A DNA stretch of 64,000 nt from Desmodesmus armatus. Lineage: Eukaryota; Chlorophyta; Chlorophyceae; Sphaeropleales; Scenedesmaceae. The stretch is from assembly GCA_007449985.2 (NCBI GenBank), contig VIIQ02000587.1:186001-250000 (forward strand). Direction: 5' to 3'. A program made the translations under genes and the position numbers. Shown in pieces: positions 1 through 10,400 of this stretch. The number at the start of each line of letters is the position of its first letter. Position 1 is the first letter of the stretch. Under the pieces are notes generated by a model that was given only the letters and a program-made list of their open reading frames with translations, was not told the DNA's origin and searched no databases.

Positions 1-3000
1 ACACAAAGTTTCTTGAAACTTTCTTAAAGTGAAATTGGCGGTTCTACAGCATGTGGATGGCTGGCACCATTGCTGATCAGAGGCCGTTTACACTGTTAGA
101 AATTTGTTACTATTTGTAGGTGAACTTCGGAATTGGTGGTAGATTTCAGCCAAACTTGGCCGAAATCGGAAGAGCGCCCCAGACCCCATTTCGGATTCCA
201 AACTCCATTTCCACAATCGTATTCGGGCGTCGCAGGGACTGATACTTGTTGATGATGGTCTGAATGCTGCAAATCTGCGCTGTTTGCGCCCGAATCCTGC
301 ACAGGGAGCAGCAGCGACACTAGCAGCAGTGATCTGTTCACGAGCTTGAGGCCATGTCCTCTGGATACCGGCGTTTCAGTGCGCACAGAACAAATTCAAA
401 GGCAAAATAATACGTCTAGGGCACAAATTCCGCCATCCACTGCAGGAATGGCAGGGTTGACTGAACTCCAACGAACCACGCCATCCTGACTGTGTGAACA
501 GCTCGCGTAGTAGAATCGGAGAAATTTTGCAGTCGAGCTTCAATTTCCAAGTAACAGTGTAAATGGCCTCTCAGACCACAATAGTAACAGTCAGTGGTGT
601 CAGTTTGGGCCACTTCTGGACTGTGGGGGCCTGTAAGGGCCGCAGGCAGGTTAAAATGGAGTCAGCCAGGCTGCCATCCCTCCCTGCTGCAGCTGCTGCA
701 CTTCCCCTTGAGCGGCAAGCTCTGATTGTTTCTTATCATAAACCCCAAAATTGGTTTCTTAAACCGAGGGCAATTTGCCTTGACACAACACCGGGACCGG
801 ACATTTTGTTTCTTAATCCACTCATGTTTCTTAGATCGGCGTTTCTTAAACCGAGGTGCGAGTGTAGTTGAACTGCCGCGAACTCAACCGGATGGAGTCT
901 TGTGCATCAGATCCTCACGTGTGTGCTCGTTAGCAGTGCACAGGCTGCTGAATTCCTCAGGCCTTTCACCCCTATAGGGATAGCTATCTACAGCAACTAT
1001 GCTATGCCACGTACGCGTCGTGATTCAGGGCATGTAGTGCAGGGCTAGCCAAACGGGCGAATGCGTCAGTCTGGACCTTGGATTACAGGACAGAATCAGC
1101 CCAGCAGTTGCTAACAGTTTCATGAATGGCACAGGAGCCCTGCTGCTGCCCCCCTCAAGTTGACGGGTACATGACATGAAGCATGCTTCATGGCATTTTA
1201 CCACCTCCCTAGTTGGTAGCCTTGTCAATAAGTACCGGCAGAGGCATCTGCTACGCTGCAAACTCTGGGAGGGCCTATTACAAGTGTTAATGACTTGTTT
1301 TGCTTGATTAGGGCGCCTGGCATGTGTTGTGGAGATAGCAGGGTACTGCCAAAAAATTGGCCAGTGGCGCTGTCGGTGACTTGTGCTTCACTGAGGTGCA
1401 GGGAGACACCTTGCTGAACTCCAAACTTCCTTATGAATGCTTGAAGAGTGCTTCTGCCACTAGGTAACACATTTGAGGTAACGAGCTAGCACAGTCAAAG
1501 ACGCTCATCTGATGATCAGCATGTAGCAGCAGTAGAGCAATAGGAAGGGCAGAAGTTTCGTGATCAGATGCCGAAACACTGTTACTTGTACTTGTGAATG
1601 ATTTCGATTGTGTTGCAAAGCCCTTTAGCTGCTTCGGGACAATTTGCCCGGGGTTCAGCAGTTGCCAACCCTGCCCAGGGGTTCTGTGAGACAGTGCCCG
1701 GAACCGGGGAGGTAGCAGGATTTATGCCCAGGGGTTCTATTTTGGCCAACCCTGGCTTTTGTTTCCAAGTTTGCTGAGAGTGAGTTGTATGCGTTTGTCG
1801 TCATCATGAAAATCTTTTTTGAGGGGCAGACCCATCGGTAAACTCTGGCTGCAAATGGATGTCACTGATTGAGGTGCAGCAAAACCACATGCCGGACAAA
1901 CCAGCCCCCACGGGCAGGGTTGGCAACTGCTGAACCCCGGGCAAAATGTCCCGAAGCAGCTAAAGGCTTTGCAACACAATCGAAATCCTTCACAAGTACA
2001 ATTAACAGTGTTTCGGCATCTGATCACGAAACTCCTGCCCTTTTTGTTGCTTTGCTGCTGCTTCGATGGTTGATTACTGGGGTGCTTCCAACATGGCATG
2101 GTCGTTTGCATGGTAGCTGACACCACGGAAGGTCATTTGGTACCTAATCAAACAACTTGGCATAGCTGAATTGGTACTTGGTGAGGCTACGATCGAGGTG
2201 GTAAAATGCCATGCTCTAGAGCATCAGCAAAGTTGTGTTTTGCCTGCAACATGCTCTGGTGCTACACTCTCACAGCCACCTGAACCCATAGCTGATTCTC
2301 AACATGGCATGCATGTTTCTGCAAATTTCGTGCATATGCACCCAGCACTCAGCGCCGCTGAGTCAGCGCCGCTGAGTCAGCGGCACACCCTCAGGGCATG
2401 TTCTCGGGCACAGCTGATGTCTGCAATCAGCAACGGCTTGTTGTGTGCACAGCAGCAGTTTTGAATCATCAGCAAAAGCCCATCATATCGTTGGCGCAGC
2501 AGCTGTCAGCAATCAGCAGCAGCTGCCCCACTTCGCAGAGCTGTGCATCAGTGGTTTGCAAGAAGCAGCTCGCTGCTGCTGGTATGGCTGCGCGCTATCC
2601 TGACCCAGCCCCTGACAACGTTCTGGCCACTGCCAGTGCCATAAAGTCAGTGCCACCATGACCACCTGCCCTGGGTTTCTGGACACAAGTTGGTGTTGTA
2701 CTCGAGTGTTAGTCAAAAAGCCAAACCATTTCATACCGTATGCTGAGGTACTTCACAGTCAGCTGCCCCCAGCCTGTATGCTGCACATATCTCTGCCTCC
2801 CCAGGCGATACAGGATGGTTGAACAGCTGCAAGGCTCGCTCAACCCTATAGCTACAGAATCTTACGTCTATCAACCGGCAAGGCCCCGCACGGCTCCCAC
2901 CCCACCCCACACCGGCACCAACGGCCACTGAAGAGGCGCTGCGCTCACAACCTGCTGCCGCTGCTGATGCTCCAGCAGCGTGCGTGGTAAGGGCATTCAT

Positions 3001-4234
3001 GCATTCACAGCACTGGCAGCTGCTTTGCGCCTGGGGACCATGTGATTGATCAGCACCTGTCACAGGCCCTGCTGTGCTGGTGCAGCTGCCGCATGAGCTG
3101 CTGGGTGTCCAATGCACCACTGGTTGCTGAAGTGTGGGCATGTTGGCTGCAGGCAGCATGACAGCGGTGCAGCAACACTGGGACGGCTGCTGGTAATGTT
3201 CATCAACGCACGACCTGCTGAGTAACACCCCTGTGTTGCGCAGCACCGTCAATGTCATGAGTCAATGTCTGTCTGACAGTACTGCAATCAGGCCCGATAT
3301 GGCCCTTGGAGCAGAGGCATGTATAAAGTAATGCCCATGGAACGCGGCTTGCCTCCGAGGATTCTCGCGAACAGATGAAGGAGGGTTACAATGTATCTGG
3401 AAGCCACCCCCCTCCCTACGGCAGGTTAGGCAGGCTAGCTGGCAGCTGAAAGGCTGCTCCCCTAACAGCTCCGGGGTTTTTTTTTTGGTAGGTACAGCTC
3501 TGTTTGGCCTGCCGTATCAACCAGTCACCACACCAAGCGCGAATCAACGCTGAACATGTCATGACTGCCTATCAGCTGTGATACGATGTAGTAGCCTGGG
3601 GTCAAAAAGTGTAAGTTGTATGAAAAGTGCACAACGTCCTGACTTGGGTGGACTGAACCCACGGCCCGAAAGATGCATCAGGCACCATCATTAGGACTGA
3701 AACAAGGGGTCAAGCTGGCAAGCTGGGGTTGCCAGCAAGGCTACTGATTAGGGGATGGAGCCCATGCAGTAGGCTGCTGCCATTGTGCCACAGGTAGTGC
3801 CAGCTGCGGCACAACTACACAGTGGCACCACAGCTGAAGCAAACTGCGCCCAGCACTAATTCACCGGCAAAAACCCTGCCAGCCTGCCCATGCATTTGAC
3901 CAGTGGCTGGTACTCTCAGGACACTTGCAAAACCTGCCTGTGCAGTGTTGTTGACGCAGGCTTGTTCTCACTGCAAACATCACCTGGCATCCTGCCGCTG
4001 TGGAGCTTTAGGTGACAACATGCAAGGCGTATGGCCCAGCACTGGCCAGCCCACAAACCCAAACCTCAAAACTGCTCAACCAAGGTGGCTCACAAACCCG
4101 CTGCATTGCTCATTCTTCTGCTGCACGCCACGTGTACCACCATGTGCCCAGGTCCACTTTACCCCACGAGGCTGTCTGGGGCCTGTTGGGCAACTTACTG
4201 CAGCCCAAACGAATCCTGCAGCTGTGCTGGCCTG
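1..4234. other. Left 4.2 kb without a convincing gene
   Basis: No open frame here shows a recognisable domain, a coherent splice pattern or matching exon phases. The longer frames (for example minus 2731-3258 and plus 3903-4703) are low-complexity Cys/Ser/Ala/Gln readings with no family resemblance. The stretch holds a large imperfect inverted repeat (about 1525-2064), a cluster of GTTTCTTA motifs (726-860) and a short tandem of CAGCGCCGCTGAGT near 2350. Part of 3.5-4.2 kb is probably the 3' flank of the PSB33-like gene. A gene lacking recognisable domains could have been missed. Confidence 0.5.
1525..2064. repeat. Imperfect inverted repeat (foldback/MITE-like), arms about 135-160 bp
   Basis: The left arm at about 1525-1685 (from AAGGGCAGAAGTTTCGTGAT through CCCGGGGTTCAGCAGTTGCC) is the reverse complement, with scattered mismatches, of the right arm at about 1906-2064. 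The spacer is about 220 bp and itself contains further partial copies of the GCCCAGGGGTTC and GCCAACCCTG motifs. No transposase frame lies inside. The structure fits a non-autonomous foldback element or a long hairpin transcript. Target-site duplications were not identified with confidence. Confidence 0.6.
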
Positions 4235-5741
4235 TCACCGCAGCTTGGTCCACACGCCGCCATCCTTTGTTACATGCACAGGGTATACCACGAGGTCGAC
4301 GGGTGTGTCTTTGCTCTTCAGGGTTCCAAGCAGTCCACGGACTGGGTTGTCTTTCGGGCACCACTTCAGCACAGCTCCAGTGCTGCACGTCAGCAGCAAG
4401 CAGGCAGGCAGCAGGACACATGCAGTCAGCCAAAGGACATGTGCTAGTAGGGCGTGCACAAGGCAGAGCGCTCAAGAGTTTGCTGCAAGCGTGCAGCAGA
4501 CGAGCAGCCTGCATGGCATGCACATGACAGAAGCAAGCACATCGAGGCGAAAACAGCAACAGGTTACAGCACCAGAAGTGCAAGCTGTTCTGCTTACCTC
4601 AAGTCATAGACAGTGCCATCCTGCAGGTAGCCCAGTCAAGACACAGACAACAGACAGCAGCACATGGGTACACATGGATACATCGGTGAGCACACAATGT
4701 TGAGCCATCAATGCAGCCTCTGCAGTTGGTAACTGCACTTTGAGGCTAGAGTCATCACCAGCTGAGCCGTCACCTACGCCTGCTGCTTCAGCTGCTGTTC
4801 ACCAGGCGTTATGCTGCGCTAGTTGGGCTGAGGCAGGCCCGCCATGCCACTTGAAAAGCTCTTACATGCACCTTGAAAACACAGCGCACGCTACTGCCTG
4901 CACGCTTGCTCTTACTGCTAGTGTAGCTGCACTGCTGCCGAAGCTGTACCACTGCGGGTTGTTTCAAAAGCCTGGGAACACCAGCGAGCCTAGTGTTACT
5001 CACCAAGGGCACCTCTGCTGCCACCCGCCCAGTCTGTGGGTCCTTGAACAAGCGCGCATCTGTCATTGGGTACTGGTAAGCTGTCGACGACGCGTCTGAC
5101 ACAAACACCATGCCGTCGAACTTGTACACCATGACATTGCGTGTGGCAAGCTCTATGGGCTTGGCTGTCTTGCCTAGCGGCATGTCCTGCACCTTGAACT
5201 TTAGGTCCACCCAGCCTGCAACACAATGCAGGTGACACAAGCAGCAGTGCCTGACCTAAGCAGTCTTGGGAGACAGCCTGGCGTCTACACTGGGCTGATG
5301 ATGCGCTGGGTGCAGGGGTGGGGCTGCAGTTGTGTTGTGACAGCCTAAAAGCTGCACTGGTACTTGCGCCGGCATCTGGAATAGCGAAGGTGTTGGAAGC
5401 TGCTGCAGAGCCTGGAGTAATTGGGAGGCACCACCCCACAGCCTGGCCACCTTCCCGCCCAACACCACAAACACACCTTCTGGGAAGCCAGCAGGTGCGC
5501 CCTCCTCTGCCGTTTTGCTTTTCTTGTTTTTGGCTGGTGCATCGTCTCTCAAGTCCTCCAGTGTGGCATTGCGGAAGGGCTTTTCAGGGACCACCATACC
5601 GCCACTAGTGTCAACCTTCTTTTTGTTGCTCCTGCCAAAGCCACCTGCTGCTGCACTGATCACGAGGGGTTTTCTGGTGCTACAAGATGCCTTCCTGCAG
5701 CTCTGTTGTAAGGCTGCATGGTGTGTCTGATGAAGCATCAT
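4235..5741 (-). CDS. PSB33: PSB33/TEF5-like Rieske-fold thylakoid protein
   Basis: Four exons: 5477-5741, 5004-5215, 4598-4620 (only 23 nt) and 4235-4382. All junctions are GT-AG and the phases agree, giving about 215 aa. The N-terminus is a chloroplast transit peptide (Ser/Ala/Arg-rich, followed by AAAGGFGRS). The core GWVDLKFKVQDMPLGK, then VYKFDGMVFVSDASSTAYQY, then VPLDGTVYDLSTGAVLKW and VDLVVYPVHV, matches the plant and Chlamydomonas PSB33/TEF5 family. These are Rieske-like proteins of thylakoids tied to photosystem II and light harvesting. The Cys/His iron-sulfur ligands of a true Rieske centre are absent, as expected for the family. The C-terminal membrane helix of the land-plant protein is not seen; the frame stops just after VWTKLR. 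The start is the first ATG. It is divergent from the HAD gene, 324 bp apart. Family call fairly sure; exact orthology is inferred. Confidence 0.85.
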
Positions 5742-6065
5742 TGCTGCTGCAGCTGCTCAGGTGTGTGGTGTGTGTGGTGAGGGAGTGAGGTTGGGTGGAG
5801 ACAGCCTGGCAAGCAAGCAACGGAGGGGAGGTCCAAGCAAACAAACGTCAACTGCTTTGGGAGTCAATTGAGCTGTGCACGCATGTTGGTGTGTTACAAA
5901 CCAGTAACTGACATGTCACTCACGCATATGGTGAATCAAGCACAGAGCGCATTACAACGTATCCAGTATGTTCAAGATCAACACAACTCACGCCGCAGTC
6001 GATCCAGAGACGACGGATTACATCTGATGCCAATGGGTTGTTTGCTGACTAGTCAGTGCTGATTG
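5742..6065. promoter_or_regulatory. Shared 5' region between divergent PSB33-like and HAD genes
   Basis: Only 324 bp separate the two divergent start codons, so both 5' UTRs and promoters must lie here or overlap. No clear TATA box was recognised. GTGTGGTGTGTGTGG sits just upstream of the PSB33-like ATG. The calls for the two flanking starts are strong; the promoter role is inferred from position. Confidence 0.45.
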
Positions 6066-6563
6066 ATGCCGGGGCTTCTTTGTGCCCTTCAAAACATGGT
6101 GGTGCCATTTGGCATCACCAACCTCATGCGCGCCGGTTGCACGAGGTTGGCCACAGCCACTTTGCAGCAGCAGCAGATCTTGGCTCGCCATGTGCATTCC
6201 TCTCCAGCAGCTGCCTCGTTGCAGCAGCAGCATGTTTGTCCTTCAAGCGATCTCTACAGGAGTGGGCTGTTGTTCAGCCAGATGCGGCCTTGGAAGGCGG
6301 TCTTGGTAGATGCAGCAGGTGAGCAGGGGGTGCATTCGCTAGTACGTGTAATTCTGATACTGGCTCAGCATCCCTGTGGCACAAAAGCCATGAGGAAGAT
6401 CAAACGTATGCTTACGTGTGTGAAAAACTGTTCCTGTGTGTTGACTAGGCACGTTGCTGGTTCCCCGTGAGCGCACGGCGGATGTGTACTTGCGGTATGG
6501 CAGCAAATACGGTGTGAACTTGTCAGAGGCGGAGGTGTTGGAGCGCTTCAGATGGTGAGTGCT

Positions 6564-6602
<39 letters not shown>

Positions 6603-7471
6603 CAGCAGGAGATGCAGCAGGAGGTACGACACATCCCAGCAGCTCAGGAGTGACTTCTGAAAGTGACACGGCCTACACGGCAGCAGCATGCCTGCTGTGC
6701 CATACAGCGTGCAGGACAGCTGCACCATCTGTCACAAATGCAAGCCAGCACTGCTGCAATAGCACTATGGAGCTTGTGGAGCACACCCATGCATCCTGCA
6801 GGCAGGTATCCTGCAGCTACCAGAGAGCGGTCGAGAGCACACTGCACACTCCCACTAGTTGGCAGCATATACCTATCCCGCGCACCGTGTGGTGCTGTCC
6901 TTCCACCTGCCCTGCCCCGTCCCGCAGCGCGTACAATACACCCTGGGGCGCATCTCCACTGCGCTACGTCGGCGACGGCCGGCCCTTCTGGCGCTTCATC
7001 GTTGAGAAGTCGACAGGTTGTGCTGACGAGGGCCTTTTTGAGGAGCTGTACCAGTACTACGTCCGCCCAGAGGCCTGGCAGCTGGCACCAGGTGCCGTTG
7101 CCGCGCTGAGCAAGCTGCGCTCTGCTGGTGTGCGCCTTGCTGTTGTCAGCAACTTCGACACGCGCCTGCGGCCGATCCTGTCTTCGCTCCAGGTGGACCA
7201 GCTGTTTGACTGCGTGGTGGTGTCTGCGGAAGTGCAGGCGGAGAAGCCCAACCCCATCATCTTTGAGGCGGCGCTGCGCGAGCTCAATCTGCGGCCGTGG
7301 GAGGTGGTGCACGTGGGTGACGACAGGCGGAACGACGTGTGGGGGGCACGGGATGCTGGGATCCTGTCGTGGCTGTGGGGTGTGGATGTGCACAGCTTTG
7401 ATGAGGTGGCCCGGCGGGTGCTCAAGGGACCTGCTGCTTACGCAGAGGATGACTCAGATGAGGAAGACTGA
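6066..7471 (+). CDS. HAD-superfamily hydrolase (HDHD3-like), probably organelle-targeted
   Basis: Three exons: 6066-6318, 6449-6554 and 6928-7471, phases consistent, about 300 aa. An in-frame TGA at 6060-6062 sets 6066 as the first ATG; 6096 is an alternative. Residues 1-70 look like a transit peptide (Arg/Ala/Ser/Gln-rich). Motif I is KAVLVDAAGTLLVP, with the nucleophile Asp kept and the usual second Asp (D+2) replaced by Ala. Motif II is AVVSNFDTR, the motif III Lys is in AEKPNPIIF, and motif IV is VVHVGDDRRNDVWGARDAG. Cap-like sequence (DGRPFWRFIV) lies between motifs I and II. The best match is the HDHD3-like group found in plants and animals; the substrate is unknown. Intron 2 carries a (CAG)10 run near 6567-6596. 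The C-terminus is acidic (DDSDEED). Confidence 0.88.
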
Positions 7472-10400
7472 GCTAAGGTGTGGGTAGTGCGTAATGGCAT
7501 GACTCTCATTTCATTTGGCTCCGCTTCCGCCTGCATAATTTCAGCTGCTGTTTGAGGACCAGGCGGTATCGTGTGTGTTTGTGGGGAGGTGTGTATCGGG
7601 GGCGCCAGGGCTGAGTTCTTCTGGACCTGCCTGAGGATTGTGGAATGGCTGCTTGCTTTTTTTGTGGCTGGTTTGCGCCCAGTCTGTAGGGTGCTCACCT
7701 GAAAGCAATCTGTGCTTGCCTGGGTCCTGCCCTCTGTTGCGTCCCAGAGGGCTGCTGTGCAGTTGGTTTTGTCTGGCTCCTTCCAGCTTCCCAGCTTATT
7801 TACAGGCACATGCTTCTAGGCATATGCTTAGTTCTCCCTTGCCTCCTCCCCCTGATTTGCTGCTGTTGGAGTTCTCCAAGTGGGAGTTTTGCATATTGCA
7901 GGGCGGTTCAGCTGATAGTGTGAGTAGTGGTCATGCTGTGCCAAGTCAGCAGGCCCCATCTCGCCAAATCAAAGGTGCAGCACAGTGGCTGGTGCATGCT
8001 CCAAGAGGACCGGTGTTGTGGCGGAAGTATGTTCACCAAGCTACCAGGGTTGAAGAAAGGCTATGCTGCACTTGGAATTGGAGTTTTCAAGTGAGAGTGG
8101 CTGCTGAAGCCTGGCTGATGGCCCTTTTTTGGCAGGTACCCGGGGAATAGGCCTTGTACATGGGCCGGTTTGCTCCAGCTTGTTTGTCGTCTTGTAGGGC
8201 TGTGGGACCGCACACCGCGGTCTGACAGGAGTTGGTGTGTGCGAACTGTCTCACCGCACCCGCGTAGCGCGGGGAGTGGTGAGTGTCCTTGCCTTTTTTT
8301 CACCCCAGAGAGCAGCGTTATAGTGTCCCTGCCACAAAGCAGGAGCACTCTTTCACCTTGTACATATGCATGGGAGGCCTGAAGGTGGTGCTTGCTTGGT
8401 CATCAAGCCCAGCAATGGTCTGACCACACCCGTGCTGGTCACATTTTGCCCAGAGGTCTCGTTGCGTTGAGCGTGTTAGACACTTCTGTCTATACCATGT
8501 GTTGCATGCTGTTCAGTTTCACCACTGCGTGTGCATAGTGTGCCTGCTTGGCTTTGCGTCTGCTCTTTGGGTGTAGCGTTGTGTACATTATGGACATGCT
8601 GTAGTCAGCAATACGGGTGTGTCACAACATACTATGTTACATAGTATGTTGAGAACACACCGTTGCAAGGCTGCACCACAGGTTATGTGCGATTCCATTG
8701 AAGCCGCCAGCTGGTACTTCACTAGTACATGTTGTGGAGCTGCACACCTAGGAAACTGCCAGGTGGCTGTGGTGGTGGTGGTGTTGGTTGCTGCGCAGGG
8801 ATTGGTTGCGTTGCATTGTGTGCCTGTCGACAGTTCAGTGCATTTGACTTTGCTTTTGTCGGTCATAAAAAAAGGGACTGATGTTGAGTCACAGCCGCCC
8901 AGTACTAGTCGGCACACCTGGCTGCGTCGGTACATGGGGCCGGTTGGAGGCTTTGATAGGGAGGATTTGTCTTTGCAGAATTGTGTAATTTTCACGTCCA
9001 CGATGAAGTTCTATTGAAGTGGACACCAACTCTGGGCATGGATACTAGTAGGTTACCAAGGTATTAGCATACACAATAGGTCTTCAAACAGTGCTGCCAC
9101 AGCCACCCATGGACTCTGGCTGCAACATACAACACAGCAAGGGCATGCAGTCATACTTGGACGAGCAGCTCACCTAGCATGAACAAGACCCGTACACAAC
9201 TTTTGCCTTGGACAACAGTCAAGCTGAACAGGACAAGTACGCTAGCCAAGGGCCTTGTCCACAACAGAACCCCTCAAGCCCAACCACTGCATGCTCTACT
9301 CCCTGCCCATCACCCGGCATCACCCGGACACCCGTGCCAGCCTGCTGTCTGCCACTGTGGCACAACCAGGGGTTGCTGAATGGCAGCAGTACCTGCCGCA
9401 CACCCACCACCAGACATGTAAAACCGGGCACGCAATGCTGCAGCAACCACGACCACGCTGCATTACCAACCCCCTGCCCCAAGCACATCCTGCCTCCACC
9501 ATGGCATCAGACCAGCTCAAAGGGCGGACGTGCGAGGACAAACAAACACCAGACACAGTTGGCAACTGGCAGGCTGCCTTGCTTGCACATGCAACATGTG
9601 GCCTACTTGCACTAGTCCGCCAATCCACACCACACCTTCGGTTGCCACAAGTGACGTACCGCTCATGCTGCCACCAGAAGTATGCGATCGGCAGAACTCG
9701 GGGAAAAAGCGAAAGCATACATCAAGCATGCCCAGTGATGCATCCCACTTTCATCACCCAGACATATGCACAACCACAAACACCCCAGACTGCCGCCAGG
9801 CCGCAAGACTTGACAGCTGACTCAGCCATACCGGCCTTGCAATGAACTGCAGAGTCCTAACCCGTCATGTCATCCCAACATACCTGCACTATTGCATGCC
9901 CCTGCCCTTCCAGCCTCACCACACATGCACAGCGCCAAAGGGACCTCAAACCCCTGCGCAAGACAGAGCTACAGCCTGCAGGCTGGGCCACAGCCCTTGA
10001 CAGGCTGCCGCCTGCAAGGCTGGCTGCTGCCCCTCACTGGCCCCACCAACAGCATGTCCCAGTGGAAAGCAGCCCCTTCACATCAGGCATTGCAAACCAC
10101 GTGTCCACTACCCACAAACCCTCCACGGCAACCGGCGTGGGCCCGTCAACCTTACACAACACCTGCAAAAACGCTCCCAGCAAGAGGATATCATGCTCTG
10201 AAAGCAGAACCGGCCACTGCCGCTGACAGCACATTCGCACTAGCAAGGCACAGAGCTGACCCCGGAAACAATATGCTGGCAAAGCTGACAGCAGCACAAG
10301 ATGCCTGTGCACCCAGAGGCATGTCCCCAAATCCAACAAGCCTGCGCCCACGCCCAGCTGGTGCATGTGCTGAGGTGCAGTGCCTGCAGCACTTCACCAC

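Noticed and set aside
2731..3258. 175-aa minus-strand frame
   Set aside because: Cys/Ser/Ala/Val low complexity, no conserved motif, no exon partners.
3640..3700. tRNA- or SINE-like stretch on minus (GTGGGTTCAGTCCACC resembles a B box and T arm)
   Set aside because: No acceptor stem, D arm or anticodon arm can be folded around it, and no A box is evident.
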